Source of the DNA: Nitrosomonas sp. Nm34
Lineage (GTDB): Bacteria > Pseudomonadota > Gammaproteobacteria > Burkholderiales > Nitrosomonadaceae
Direction of reading: 5' to 3'
Length of the DNA: 64,000 nt
Assembly (NCBI RefSeq): GCF_900113925.1
Contig: NZ_FORD01000006.1
Location: 62,001-126,000, forward strand
Shown: one piece after another, positions 18,130-27,864 of the stretch
How positions within the stretch are numbered: position 1 is the stretch's first letter
Layout of the letters: every line of letters starts with the position of its first letter
Made by a program: the position numbers and the translations under genes
Notes under the pieces: model-generated
Told to the model about the DNA's origin: nothing
The model's database searches: none
What the model saw: only the letters and a program-made list of their open reading frames with translations

Positions 18130-21100
18130 CTATGATGTTTCATTCGAGGAAGCTTTGTCTTCATGAACTGGCAAATCAGGGCATTGCTTCTGATATTTGA
18201 TCTCGGGCGATACCCACTCATGCCATTCCATTTGACTCATATTGCGTGTCAGTTTATTGCAGAGTGTCTCACTCCAGGTTACCGTCGCTGGCCACAGACG
18301 TATCGTCTTATCGGCGCTGCCCGAAACGATGCGGATACCATCAGGACTGAACACAGCGCTCGATACCCATCCCAGATGTCCGGGCATCGGATTGCCCATG
18401 GGTAGGCTATTGTTGACATCCCATAACCGGAGCATCATATCGTGGCTGCCTGAAACGATACGATGGCTATCAGGACTGAAGGCAACGCTATTGACACGTG
18501 CTTCATGCCCTAGTAACGGCTCACCGACAGGCTGACCGGTATAGGCGTCCCATAGTCGCACCGTTTTATCTTTGCTGCCTGAGACAATATACTGCCCATC
18601 CGGGCTATAGGCGACATTAACCACAGGCCCTTTGTGTCCGCGCATAGGTTCCCCTACAGGTTGTTGGCTGTTCGCGTCCCATCGCTGCAAGGTATGATCG
18701 TAGCTGGCAGAAACTATAAATGCACCATCCGGACTGAAAGCGACACTTCTGACCATTTCTGCATGTCCTTGCATCGGTTGTCCGATCGGTTGACCAGTCT
18801 GTGCATCCCACACGCGCACCGTATTGTCTTTCCCTCCTGACGCAACCCGCATGCCATCAGGACTGATTGCGACCGTTTCTACACCGTCTTCATGGCCATA
18901 CCATGGTTGCCCCATTTGCTTGCCGTTAACGGCATCCCACAGCCGCAAGGTCTTATCGCTGGCAGCCGAAACAATGCGTGTGCCATCAGGCGTGAACACG
19001 GCGCCATTGAGCGTGCCTTCATGTCCTTTCATCGGTTCACCAATCGGCTGACCCATACTTGCATCCCACAAACGTAAGGTTTTATCATCACTCGCCGAGA
19101 GAATGCGGTTGCCATCCGGGCTAAAAGCCACACTCGTCACCATATCTTCGTGCCCCTGCAACGGCACATCGATCAATTGAATATTGCTTGCGTCCCATAG
19201 CCGCAGTGTCGCATCACGGCTGACTGATGCAATTTGCTTTCCGTCTGGGGAGAATGCCACACTGACCACCGCACTTTCGTGTCCACGCATGGGCTCACCA
19301 ATGAGTTGGCCAGTACGGGTATTCCACAGTCGCAAAGTCTTATCCTCGCTGCCCGAAACCAATCGTGCGCCATCAGGTGAAAAAGCAACGCTGGTAATGG
19401 CGCCATTATGCCCAGTTAATACCTGCATCAGCTTTTTTGTCTGAACATCCCATAGCCGCAGTGTTTTATCCTCGCCACCCCACACCACCAGACCACCGTC
19501 AGGAGAAAGGGCAGCGCTGCGTATGGCACCCTCATGCCCCAGCAATGATTCACCCATTGATTCACCCGTCCGAAGATCCCATAGCCGAAACGTGCTCTTA
19601 CTTACCGTCATCAACTGATTACCATCAGGGGAAAAAGCGATACTGTAGATGGGTTCTTCGCTTGGCAACCCATCTAACTTATTACCGATGGGTTGCGCGG
19701 TGTTGATATCCCATACACGCAGCGTTCCACCAGCATTAGCTGTTGCCAGCCGTTTGCCATCAGGTGAAAAGGCAAGACTGATCACACCTTTCTCACTGAT
19801 AGCTATCGGCTCCTCGAGTAATGGGTGCGTCTGAATACTCCACCCTTTGAATACCCCATCATCACCAGCAGAGAACAAACGCCTACCATCTGGACTGAAT
19901 GCAACCGCACTAACCGGAGTGACTGTATTCCAGATTTTCTGGATATTGGATGTTCTGTTCAATGTCGTGATGAGTGCCGCATCCACTTTTTTGTTGCCAG
20001 GTGCGATTTGTTTTGCTGCCAGCAACTGCAGCAGGGCACGCTCATCCCCGCCTGGACGAATGCCATTCGAGATATCCAGGCTTTCAGACACCAAACGCAA
20101 GCTAAGGGCTTCGCGTTGCGCCAGCTTTCTTTCTTTTTTTTCAAAATTGGCATGATACAGCCCGTAGCCTGCCACTCCGAACAAAATAATGACCGTCAAT
20201 AAGGCGCCTTGCAGTTGTCGCGCCTGCTTGCGTAACTGTGCAGCGTCTGCTAGTGCCCTTTCTGTGGCCCTGAGCCGTTCTGCTGCCAGTGCTTCTGCCG
20301 CCGCCTGTTTTTCCAGTGCAGTTTCGAGCACCATCCGGCGCCGCTGCTCCTCCTTCTCAGCCTGAAGCCGCTGGAGTTCCGCCTGCCGTAGGCGTTCGTC
20401 ACGAGCTTTACTCACCACACTGACCAACCGGTCGTGAATCAACTCTATCCGATTGATGCCTGACTGCTGATCAATACGTAGCAGCCGGTGTTTATTTGCC
20501 AGCAGTGAAAGTTGATCCCTTGTCAGAAACCCATCCTGCAACGCTTGCTCAACAGGATAGCTACTGCGATAACGATTTCCTTGAATCAAATGGGTTTCAA
20601 TGAACTCTGAAACAGCTGCTGGCATACCCGTCAATGCCTGGTGATAAAAATCCTGAAGAATATCTTGGCCAGCCTCGCGCAATAGTGCGATATCAATCTT
20701 CCCATCCGGTGAGCGACGCTGATTAAGCTGATAGCAACACAAACTCAGCAATACCGGTTCGATCACTGGTAGTACACCGCTTGTGGCAGAATCAAGATTG
20801 CCGACAAAATCAATCAGCGGTTCAGCCACGCCCGCTGCCAGCACAGCCGCGCCCGCAGCCATGACCGCCTCAATGGCCCGCTCACGGGACATGGGCAGCA
20901 AACGCAAGCGGTTGCGCAATAAAGAGGGGACTCGCCCCTGCCATCCTTCAATTTCCGGAAGAAAATCTTCACGAAAGGACAATACCATACGATAGCGTTG
21001 CGCCTGCAATGCCAACTCAGACAGAGCACGCCGACTGTCATCCCCAATGGTGAGCTCACTCGGAATTCGGTTTTCAATCAAATCGGCTAACGCATTCAGA

Positions 21101-21654
21101 ATATGCTCAATCTGATCAGGTGTTTTCTCTCCTTGAGAAAAAATTTCTTCGAACTGATCAAATACCAGTACCGGGATCAGCAGATAATTGTCTCGACTCC
21201 AGATTTCGAGATCACGACGATGCAGATAGTGCCATAAGCTTTCCTCTTTTGCCGGCGCTGGATATTCTGCATCTGCTTCGGTCAGCGCATCCTGCAATTT
21301 CTGCATCGCTTGTTCGAGTGGCGATAATAACGCCGATGGTGCAAAATCGAGCCGCAGATGAACAGGTAAATAATGCTCAGCCCGCAATAATGGATACAAC
21401 CCTGCCTGTAATAAGGATGTCTTACCCAGGCCGGATTTACCATAGAGAACGGTTAGCGGCGCCAGCCGAATCATGCGCAATAATTCGGCTGCTTCCTCTT
21501 TACGGCCAAAAAAGAAGTTATTTGCACTCTCACTGTAAGCTGCCAGCCCTGGCCACGGCGATTGCGCGGTGAGCATAGTACCTGTCTTTGAATCACCGCT
21601 GTTAGAAGCTGATTCAGGAGCGTTAGCTAACAAAGGTTGGCGTGGGATATTCAT
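18130..21654 (-). CDS. nSTAND-type NTPase with 13 WD40 repeats
   Basis: 1174 residues. After a 30-residue leader, SPWPGLAAYSESANNFFFGR opens a STAND-type NTPase of the nSTAND1 kind. Walker A is GKSGLGKTS (72-80) and Walker B is LLIPVLVFDQFEEI (158-171). A charged coiled coil (about 415-485, rich in Arg/Glu/Ala) leads to one transmembrane segment (LTVIILFGVAGYGLYHA, about 489-505). Thirteen WD40 repeats fill the rest, each with a VAFSPDG and LRLWD core, ending in a short cap. STAND proteins are ATP-gated switches; the propeller normally senses a ligand. The gene starts 3 bases after the SIR2-TIR stop, so the two are one operon. This pairing suggests STAND-triggered NAD depletion in abortive defence (inference). 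Confidence 0.88.
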   Translation of the reverse strand: MNIPRQPLLANAPESASNSGDSKTGTMLTAQSPWPGLAAYSESANNFFFGRKEEAAELLRMIRLAPLTVLYGKSGLGKTSLLQAGLYPLLRAEHYLPVHLRLDFAPSALLSPLEQAMQKLQDALTEADAEYPAPAKEESLWHYLHRRDLEIWSRDNYLLIPVLVFDQFEEIFSQGEKTPDQIEHILNALADLIENRIPSELTIGDDSRRALSELALQAQRYRMVLSFREDFLPEIEGWQGRVPSLLRNRLRLLPMSRERAIEAVMAAGAAVLAAGVAEPLIDFVGNLDSATSGVLPVIEPVLLSLCCYQLNQRRSPDGKIDIALLREAGQDILQDFYHQALTGMPAAVSEFIETHLIQGNRYRSSYPVEQALQDGFLTRDQLSLLANKHRLLRIDQQSGINRIELIHDRLVSVVSKARDERLRQAELQRLQAEKEEQRRRMVLETALEKQAAAEALAAERLRATERALADAAQLRKQARQLQGALLTVIILFGVAGYGLYHANFEKKERKLAQREALSLRLVSESLDISNGIRPGGDERALLQLLAAKQIAPGNKKVDAALITTLNRTSNIQKIWNTVTPVSAVAFSPDGRRLFSAGDDGVFKGWSIQTHPLLEEPIAISEKGVISLAFSPDGKRLATANAGGTLRVWDINTAQPIGNKLDGLPSEEPIYSIAFSPDGNQLMTVSKSTFRLWDLRTGESMGESLLGHEGAIRSAALSPDGGLVVWGGEDKTLRLWDVQTKKLMQVLTGHNGAITSVAFSPDGARLVSGSEDKTLRLWNTRTGQLIGEPMRGHESAVVSVAFSPDGKQIASVSRDATLRLWDASNIQLIDVPLQGHEDMVTSVAFSPDGNRILSASDDKTLRLWDASMGQPIGEPMKGHEGTLNGAVFTPDGTRIVSAASDKTLRLWDAVNGKQMGQPWYGHEDGVETVAISPDGMRVASGGKDNTVRVWDAQTGQPIGQPMQGHAEMVRSVAFSPDGAFIVSASYDHTLQRWDANSQQPVGEPMRGHKGPVVNVAYSPDGQYIVSGSKDKTVRLWDAYTGQPVGEPLLGHEARVNSVAFSPDSHRIVSGSHDMMLRLWDVNNSLPMGNPMPGHLGWVSSAVFSPDGIRIVSGSADKTIRLWPATVTWSETLCNKLTRNMSQMEWHEWVSPEIKYQKQCPDLPVHEDKASSNETS

Positions 21655-21657
21655 CGC

Positions 21658-23028
21658 TTAAACGCTACGCTGTCGCTCAGCCCGAATGAGTTTCTTCAAT
21701 AACGCATTCGTCTGCTCATCTGGAAGACCGGCTGGCGCATAACCAAAATGCAAGGCATCCTTCCATTGACGCGGCACACGCTGATATTGTTCCGGATCGT
21801 AAGTTTGATCGACGATGACGGGAACGACAAAAGTTCTTCCCTGGATCGATTTACTCCGGTCTAGCGCTTCGTTCCATTCACGTCGAAAGAATTTTTCGTC
21901 CAATTGATCAGCCGAACTGGAGATGACTGGTACGAAATAACGGCAGGTGCGAATGCCGTTCAGAATACATTCCCGAAAATCTTGTCCTGGTTCGATCACG
22001 GATTTATCGAACCAGATTTCGTTAGCTGCCACACCCAGCGACTTCAACGATTCAACCAGCTTAACGGCGGCAGAATAATCTGGCGCACGACAATAGCTGA
22101 TGAAAAACAGCGTATTATGAGGAACAACCTCAGCTTGCGCAGGCGCTAACGCCGCTGTCTCGCCATAACGCGCCAGCCAGCGCTGATGCAATTCGGCGAT
22201 AAATGCTGCCGGTGAAATATCAGACAGAACTTCTGTTCCCTCGCTATAGCTTTTTAGGAAATAGATCAGCTCCTCTTCCGGTTTTAATGCTTCAATCATC
22301 CATTCGCGTTTTCTTTGCGTATTCGACAGTCGATGCAGGTTAGTCAGACGCAGAAAGAACCGGTTCAGCCAGCCAGGAAAATTGCAGCCAATCAACAGCA
22401 AATTACGCTGCTGCAATTCGGCAAAAAACTTGATCGGGACATGGCTGCCGCGTGCAATGATGTTATGCACATATTCCAGAATGTCTTCATCGTGAATGGC
22501 AAACATGGGTGCAGGCCGTGATTTACCGAACATATAGAGCAAGTACACCTCTCCCTGGCGCGATAACCAGTCAGTGGGCAAATCTGTGCCTTCGCTCGTG
22601 GGCAGATAGGGAGAATGCACAATCTCATTAACTGCGCATCGTGTCCTCAGGCTACGGGCGAGCAAATCGTCCGATGTAAGCGTTACAAACAGCCGGAAAT
22701 GGGTAATCGCGGCAATTTGTCTGACCGGTTCCGGAATGGCTGTTTCACTTTTGGGCGCCAGTTTCTCGATGGCATCATGAATATCGCCATACAGGTCCTG
22801 TATGGGATGATCGTGCTTAAGGCGCGTGACCACCTCATTTAATTCGCGAAATGGCGGCAACGGATGACTACCCGGCTCACTGTTATAAAATTCCAAAAGT
22901 TGACGCGCTACCTGCGCCTGAAAGGAACCATTGCTGCCTGGGGCAATCAGGGTTTGAGCACCGAGCACGGGCACCACCAATCCATCTTCGATCGATTTCA
23001 GTAAACGGTCCCAGCTTCTTTCGTTCAT
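21658..23028 (-). CDS. SIR2-like domain fused to a TIR domain
   Basis: 456 residues, soluble. The N-terminal 290 residues have a SIR2-like layout: VVPVLGAQTL (nucleotide loop), FRLFVTLTSDDLLARSL (in the place of the usual TTNYD), YLLYMFGKS (in the place of the usual HG motif, with no His), and NLLLIGCNFPGWLNRFFLR. Residues 305-450 are a TIR domain: HNTLFFISYCRAPDY at strand A, EIWFDKSVIEPGQDFRECI, and the Glu-containing helix FFRREWNEALDRS that in active TIRs carries the NAD-cleaving Glu. The SIR2 half may therefore be inactive while the TIR half keeps its probable catalytic region. It is the promoter-proximal gene of an operon with the STAND-WD40 protein, so it is the likely NADase effector or signal maker. 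Confidence 0.82.
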   Translation of the reverse strand: MNERSWDRLLKSIEDGLVVPVLGAQTLIAPGSNGSFQAQVARQLLEFYNSEPGSHPLPPFRELNEVVTRLKHDHPIQDLYGDIHDAIEKLAPKSETAIPEPVRQIAAITHFRLFVTLTSDDLLARSLRTRCAVNEIVHSPYLPTSEGTDLPTDWLSRQGEVYLLYMFGKSRPAPMFAIHDEDILEYVHNIIARGSHVPIKFFAELQQRNLLLIGCNFPGWLNRFFLRLTNLHRLSNTQRKREWMIEALKPEEELIYFLKSYSEGTEVLSDISPAAFIAELHQRWLARYGETAALAPAQAEVVPHNTLFFISYCRAPDYSAAVKLVESLKSLGVAANEIWFDKSVIEPGQDFRECILNGIRTCRYFVPVISSSADQLDEKFFRREWNEALDRSKSIQGRTFVVPVIVDQTYDPEQYQRVPRQWKDALHFGYAPAGLPDEQTNALLKKLIRAERQRSV

Positions 23029-23492
23029 TGCGTGTTTACCGTTTTTCTATATGTCAAGGGGAGTGGATGTTATGAGAGCAGCAACCATGGCTAAAGTCTA
23101 CCATACTGCCGCATTAACCTTTTAATACCACGAGTAGAAACGCATATTCTTACGCTTTTTAATCAGCAGCACTAATGTGCCGTGCCACCCGGCATAATCT
23201 CGAATTTATAAAAGCGAAAGCGAGCAACTCATTAACCATCTCATACCTGTTACCCGACCAAACCGGCAAAAGCACGTGGTTTACCAATGGTTCATTGATC
23301 TTCTCAAGCAAGAATTTTACAACTCACTTGTAATGATTTTGTACCTCCTTTTTCTGCATGCTTGGCAGCACATCAGTTTTTGTCAGTTGACATATACAAA
23401 AAAGTGATAAACAAATGAAATAATATTATTTCTACGCATAAAGAATGACTGTTAAAGTGCGTAGCCATAAAATAATACACTCTCTCAATGCA
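23029..23492. other. Intergenic region, divergent promoters likely
   Basis: About 460 bases between the SIR2-TIR start (minus) and the DUF2292 gene (plus). No gene found. A TTGACA on the minus strand lies too close to the SIR2-TIR start to be a good -35. Near 23160, TAATCAGCAGCACT is reminiscent of the IS200 remnant near 50575, but the match is too short to claim. Confidence 0.35.
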
Positions 23493-23684
23493 ATGATACC
23501 TAACACGGCACCACAAAGCAGTCAATTGATTCCCCAGGATATCAAGCAGGAGATTCTGCGAGCGATTGCCCGTATTCAATTTGGCTCAGTCGAGATCATT
23601 ATTCATGATGGTCAAGTCATGCAGATCGAGTGTCGTGAAAAAATTCGCATCCGTCACGCTGATCCTATTCAAAAAACCAAATAA
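23493..23684 (+). CDS. Small DUF2292 (YezD-like) protein
   Basis: 63 residues from the ATG at 23493; an in-frame start at 23445 would add 16 non-conserved residues. The core IKQEILRAIARIQFGSVEII and HDGQVMQIECREKIRI is the DUF2292 signature. The family has no assigned biochemical role, but its members often sit beside sulfate or cysteine metabolism genes. Here too it is the first gene before the porin and sulfate transport genes. No clear ribosome binding site is visible. Confidence 0.75.
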   Translation: MIPNTAPQSSQLIPQDIKQEILRAIARIQFGSVEIIIHDGQVMQIECREKIRIRHADPIQKTK

Positions 23685-23814
23685 CGCATTAGTCATTTAA
23701 TTCAATTATGTTTGCTCAGAAACTTAACATCACCTCGACCAGAAGACTGGAGAAAGAAAAAAATAAACAGCAATGGCTTGACCGGATGACCGGAAAGACA
23801 TTGGGGAGAGATGA

Positions 23815-25398
23815 ATGAACTATTCCTGGCGAATCATTTTGCTTTTTACAGCAAACATGTTGCCTCTTGCCTCAATTCAAGCAAATGGAAGCACTGTATT
23901 GCTTAAAAATTCTCAAGTAGTAGAGCAACCTATGTTGCAAATAGCACAAGCAACTGGAGGTGACCCCTATAAATGGGCCATCAAACCCAAGGAACAACCT
24001 GCAGCCGCAAAACCAGAAACGCCCCAAAAGACCACTTATTTTCAGCGTGCACGCAGCTATGCCACGACACCTGAATCTGATCCCCCTCGCTATGTGCGTA
24101 ATATGGCCAAGACTGAATATCCCCTATTCAAGGATCTCCACTGGCTGGATTTTGGCGTGGATCATCGGACACGGTTTGAGTTGCGTGATGGCGATATTCG
24201 GCGCAACAATCTCTTAACGGATTATCCCTTCCTGCTGCGCACCCGCGCGTACGTGGGGATTAAAAATATTCTCGATCCGTTCCGGATGGCAGTCGAATTT
24301 CAAGATTCGCGCGGTTATAACAGCGAATTTCCCAGAGATAACCGTGACTGGAATCCATATGAGTTGATTCAAACCTATGGTGAACTGTACTTCAAGGATG
24401 CGCTGGGAAAAGATGATCTGGGAAATAACCGCCCAATCCGAATTCGTGGTGGGCGCATGGCTTGGGAGGCGGTAGACCGGCGTTTGCTCGGGAACAACCA
24501 ATGGCGCAATACCACCAATAATTTTGAAGGTTTTCGCGTCACCTTCGGGCAGGAAGCCAATGATTGGGAATTCGATTCCTGGGGCGTGCAGCCAGTCATT
24601 CGTGACATTGATGAGTTTGATGGGCGCAACAAAAGCCAATGGTTTTACGGTGCCATTGGTCATTGGCGCAAGTGGTCTGACGTCATCACAATCCAGCCTT
24701 ATTTCATGGGCCTCAAGCAGGATGATAGAGAGGGACGTCAACCAGAGCGCGACATCTATTCACCCGCCATCCGTGCTTATGGGGTGCTGCCGGGGACCAA
24801 TATCGATTTTGATCTGCACACCATCTATCAGTTTGGCCGAGATAACGGCCTAAAAAAATCAGCCTGGTCTTATCTGCTTGAGTTTGGCTATACCTTTAAG
24901 CATGACTGGAAACCGAGGCTCAGCGCGTTTTATGGTTTTGTCAGTGGTGACCGCAATCCTAAAGACCATGTCGACAATCGTTTTGAACGCTTCTTTGGAT
25001 TTGCCCGCCCCTGGTCACCTGATGACTATATCGTGATGGAAAACATTAAAGCGCCCAAAATAGTATTTGAGTTTTCACCCCATAAGGATGTGTCCATCGA
25101 CGGCGGTTATAGCTGGTTCTGGCTAGCCAGTGACACTGATCGATTTAACAATCTGTTAAACATTTCAACCCCTAACCCTTTCAACCGCGATGCAACCGGC
25201 CAAAGCGGCGACTTTATCGGGCAATCGATCAATGCACGCGTCAATTACAAATTAACATCGCTAGTCGACACCACTATCGGGTATTCGCATTTTATGAATG
25301 GGGAATTTACCAAAAACCGGCAAATGGCAGCTTTGGGAGAATCCAGAGACAGCTCAAATTTTTTCTACGTGGAAGTCTCCATCCGAGCATTTAAATAA
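23815..25398 (+). CDS. Alginate-export-family outer membrane porin
   Basis: 527 residues with a signal peptide (IILLFTANMLPLASIQA). Beta-rich sequence from about residue 95 onward matches the alginate-export domain family: LHWLDFGVDHRTRFELRDG, RTRAYVGIKNILDPFRMAVE, IRGGRMAWEAVDRRLLGNN, and a C-terminal strand ending in Phe-Lys. Despite the family name, members outside Pseudomonas serve as porins for various anions. Its place just before the sulfate-binding protein suggests outer membrane entry of sulfate or an organosulfur compound. GGGGAG lies before the ATG at 23815; a closer ATG at 23811 is out of frame. Confidence 0.82.
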   Translation: MNYSWRIILLFTANMLPLASIQANGSTVLLKNSQVVEQPMLQIAQATGGDPYKWAIKPKEQPAAAKPETPQKTTYFQRARSYATTPESDPPRYVRNMAKTEYPLFKDLHWLDFGVDHRTRFELRDGDIRRNNLLTDYPFLLRTRAYVGIKNILDPFRMAVEFQDSRGYNSEFPRDNRDWNPYELIQTYGELYFKDALGKDDLGNNRPIRIRGGRMAWEAVDRRLLGNNQWRNTTNNFEGFRVTFGQEANDWEFDSWGVQPVIRDIDEFDGRNKSQWFYGAIGHWRKWSDVITIQPYFMGLKQDDREGRQPERDIYSPAIRAYGVLPGTNIDFDLHTIYQFGRDNGLKKSAWSYLLEFGYTFKHDWKPRLSAFYGFVSGDRNPKDHVDNRFERFFGFARPWSPDDYIVMENIKAPKIVFEFSPHKDVSIDGGYSWFWLASDTDRFNNLLNISTPNPFNRDATGQSGDFIGQSINARVNYKLTSLVDTTIGYSHFMNGEFTKNRQMAALGESRDSSNFFYVEVSIRAFK

Positions 25399-25439
25399 GC
25401 GTGTTCAAATTACTCAAACTTATACATTAAAGGAAAAAC

Positions 25440-26438
25440 ATGAAAGAAACTAAATGGTTAAAGATCCCCCTGTTGGCAGCAAGCTTACTGATTGGCAGTA
25501 ACGCATTTGCCGACAAAGCGCTACTGAATGTTTCCTACGATCCAACACGCGAGCTGTATCAGGAATTCAATCCCGCCTTCAGCAAATACTGGCAGGCACA
25601 GGCTGGCGAGAAGGTGACCATCAAACAATCACATGGCGGCTCCGGCAAACAGGCACGCTCTGTGATTGATGGGCTGGATGCTGATGTGGTCACGCTCGCA
25701 TTGGCGGCAGATATCGATGCCATCGCAGCGCATGGCAAGCTCCTGCCGGACAATTGGCAAACACGGTTGACCCATAACAGCTCACCTTATACCTCAACCA
25801 TCATTTTTCTGGTACGCAAAGGCAACCCGAAAGGCATCAAGGACTGGAATGATCTCGCCAGACCAGGCATCGCGGTGATCACCCCTAACCCCAAAACATC
25901 CGGGGGCGCGCGCTGGAATTATCTGGCGGCGTGGGAATTCGGCAAACAGTATTTTGGTGAAGCCAAAGCAAAAGAATTTGTCTCGGATATCTTTAAAAAT
26001 GTACCTGTACTGGATTCCGGCGCACGGGGTTCAGCCACGACCTTCATCGAACGCGGTATCGGCGATGTGCTCATTTCGTGGGAAAACGAGGCGTTCCTGG
26101 CCCTTAAGGAATATGGCCAGGATAAATTTGAGATCATTGTCCCTTCGCTCAGTATCCTTGCCGAGCCTACTGTTGCTCTGGTCGACAAGGTGGTCGACAA
26201 GAAAGGCACACGCAAAGTCGCTGAAGCTTATCTCCAGTACCTCTATTCGGATGAAGGCCAGGAGATTGCTGCTAAACATTTCTACCGGCCGATTAATGAA
26301 AAAATTGCTGCAAAGTATGCCAGGCAGTTCCCAGCTATCAAGCTGTTCAAAATCGATGACGCATTCGGGAATTGGAAAAATGCACAAAAAACTCACTTCG
26401 ATGATGGTGGTACATTTGATCAGATCTATCTGAAATAA
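25440..26438 (+). CDS. sbp: Sulfate/thiosulfate-binding protein of the ABC importer
   Basis: Periplasmic binding protein of 332 residues that delivers sulfate to CysTWA. The signal peptide is [14 protein letters not shown]. The mature start [20 protein letters not shown] is the Sbp/CysP signature, followed by [20 protein letters not shown] (sulfate-binding loop) and [16 protein letters not shown]. It has AAAGGAAAAAC before the ATG. It stands 40 bases after the porin. A short stem (AGGGG...CCCCT near 26444-26465) follows the gene and may lower read-through into the downstream genes. Confidence 0.96.
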   Translation: MKETKWLKIPLLAASLLIGSNAFADKALLNVSYDPTRELYQEFNPAFSKYWQAQAGEKVTIKQSHGGSGKQARSVIDGLDADVVTLALAADIDAIAAHGKLLPDNWQTRLTHNSSPYTSTIIFLVRKGNPKGIKDWNDLARPGIAVITPNPKTSGGARWNYLAAWEFGKQYFGEAKAKEFVSDIFKNVPVLDSGARGSATTFIERGIGDVLISWENEAFLALKEYGQDKFEIIVPSLSILAEPTVALVDKVVDKKGTRKVAEAYLQYLYSDEGQEIAAKHFYRPINEKIAAKYARQFPAIKLFKIDDAFGNWKNAQKTHFDDGGTFDQIYLK

Positions 26439-26489
26439 CTAAACAGGGGTTGGGCACCCCCCTCGTAAACAACATTTAAGGAAAAAAAC

Positions 26490-26804
26490 ATGAGTGTGTT
26501 AATTGTTGGCGGTGATCAGGTTGAGTCGCTGAAACTTCAAGTGGTTGCGCAGGGATATACTGAAGTCGAACATTGGCATGGGCGTAAGAAAGGATTCGTA
26601 AAACGCACGTTCTCTAATCATATCCGCCTGATTATCATGGTGTGCGATTACGTCAATCATAGTCTGGCCATTTCACTGAAAAACCAGGCCAACCGTAAAG
26701 GCATACCTCTCATTTATTGCCGCCATTCCATTCATGAGCTCAGACATAAATTATTGCACTGGGGAAAAACTGATGAGGACTGTTGTGCTTGCTACAGTTT
26801 TTGA
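26490..26804 (+). CDS. DUF2325 protein
   Basis: 104 residues with the DUF2325 pattern: SVLIVGGDQVESLKLQVVAQ at the start, then HWHGRKKGFVKRTF, LIIMVCDYVNHSLAI and IPLIYCRHSIHEL. A Cys pair near the end (DCCACYSF) could respond to redox or bind metal, which is speculation. The fold is a small Rossmann-like domain of unknown role. GGAAAAAAAC precedes the ATG. It lies inside the sulfate operon between the binding protein and the EAL genes. Confidence 0.75.
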   Translation: MSVLIVGGDQVESLKLQVVAQGYTEVEHWHGRKKGFVKRTFSNHIRLIIMVCDYVNHSLAISLKNQANRKGIPLIYCRHSIHELRHKLLHWGKTDEDCCACYSF

Positions 26805-26991
26805 GCAATGAGTTTTCAGTGGCAGAAAAGTTATCTTGACCCGGTGAATGATTTGAAGAAATCAAATTAATCGTTCCTCATAATAAAACTCTGCTGACTA
26901 TGCAGAAATAGAAACTGGAATGACCACCACGCCCAACAATGAAACAACTTCTGCCACGCAGATCAATACCTCATTTAACAGGAGTTTTTCC

Positions 26992-27864
26992 ATGTCTATT
27001 CCTACGATTGATACTTTTGCTAACGAAGCGAGCTTGTCACGTAAACTCGAACGTATTCTGGGAGCTACCGACTATCCAGTGCAACGCTCCGAAGAAGGTT
27101 GGGTTACAGGATCTTTCTATAATTGCCAGTTGTCCAGTGTTTTCCAGCCTATCCTGGGCACTGTCGAGAACAAGACCATTGGCCATATCGCTTATACCCG
27201 CTCTGAATCAAATGGGCAATTCTCTACAGCTCCATGGCATATTTTTGCTCTTACACCAGAAGACAGCCCAATAGCTAAACTCGATCGTTTATGCCGTACG
27301 ATCCACGCCCTGAATTATTTTAATCATATGTCCTATCAGAAAGGTAAATTATTTGTCAGTGTGCAGCCACGATTATTGGAGAGTGTCAAAGACGATCATG
27401 GCCAGGCATTTGAGCATGTACTGAACCTGATTGAAGTGCCCACCTCACGCGTAGTGATCGAACTGCCGAGTGAAATCAATCGTGATTGGAAAATGCTCAG
27501 AAAAATCATTCAGAACTACCGCTCGCGTGGCTATCAGATTGCAACTCATTTTAATAGCGGCAGTAACGACTGGATGTTAGAACTGATGTTGGAGCTTGGC
27601 GGTTTATATCCAGATATCTTGCGAATTCCAACAGGTGATCTGTTACGGTATAACGCAGTAGTGCCCCTGATAGAAACCATTCATCGCTTTGGTGCAATCG
27701 TGCTGGCCTACGATATCGAAACTCCCGATCAAGCGGCTGAGGCCGTCAAGGCTGGGGTAGATTATCTGCAGGGAAATTTTCTCAGCAAACCAGCACGGGC
27801 TATTCATATGATTTCACCGGAGTTTATTAAAGAAAAAACAGGATTAACAGGAGTTTTTCCATGA
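26992..27864 (+). CDS. Degenerate EAL-domain protein 1 in the sulfate operon
   Basis: 290 residues from the ATG at 26992, which has AGGAG seven bases upstream; an ATG at 26920 in the same frame adds 24 low-complexity residues. The domain has the EAL-fold order: LSSVFQPILGTVENKTIGH at the first strand, VVIELPSEI, and DYLQGNFLSKPARAI near the end. The catalytic EAL triplet itself is replaced (HIAYTRS), and other metal-ligand positions are altered, so phosphodiesterase activity is unlikely. It may bind cyclic di-GMP or another ligand. It is a tandem paralogue of the next gene, whose ATG overlaps this gene's TGA. Confidence 0.75.
   Translation: MSIPTIDTFANEASLSRKLERILGATDYPVQRSEEGWVTGSFYNCQLSSVFQPILGTVENKTIGHIAYTRSESNGQFSTAPWHIFALTPEDSPIAKLDRLCRTIHALNYFNHMSYQKGKLFVSVQPRLLESVKDDHGQAFEHVLNLIEVPTSRVVIELPSEINRDWKMLRKIIQNYRSRGYQIATHFNSGSNDWMLELMLELGGLYPDILRIPTGDLLRYNAVVPLIETIHRFGAIVLAYDIETPDQAAEAVKAGVDYLQGNFLSKPARAIHMISPEFIKEKTGLTGVFP

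Noticed and set aside
18260-19940. Regular repeat pattern with about 126-129-base spacing, at first sight like tandem DNA repeats or an array
   Set aside because: It is the coding sequence of the WD40 repeats; the units differ in sequence and keep one open frame, so it is not a CRISPR or satellite.
19825-21572. Long plus-strand open frames opposite the STAND gene
   Set aside because: They are shadows of the minus-strand coding sequence with no motifs or ribosome binding sites.
23049-23054. TTGACA on the minus strand as a -35 box for the SIR2-TIR gene
   Set aside because: It lies only about 20 bases before the ATG and has no matching -10 element.
23155-23185. Similarity of TAATCAGCAGCACT to the IS200 remnant near 50575
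   Set aside because: The match is too short and the surrounding sequence does not continue the alignment.
26444-26465. Short GC-rich stem after the sulfate-binding protein gene as a terminator
   Set aside because: The stem is only about five pairs and the following genes continue the operon; at most a weak attenuator.
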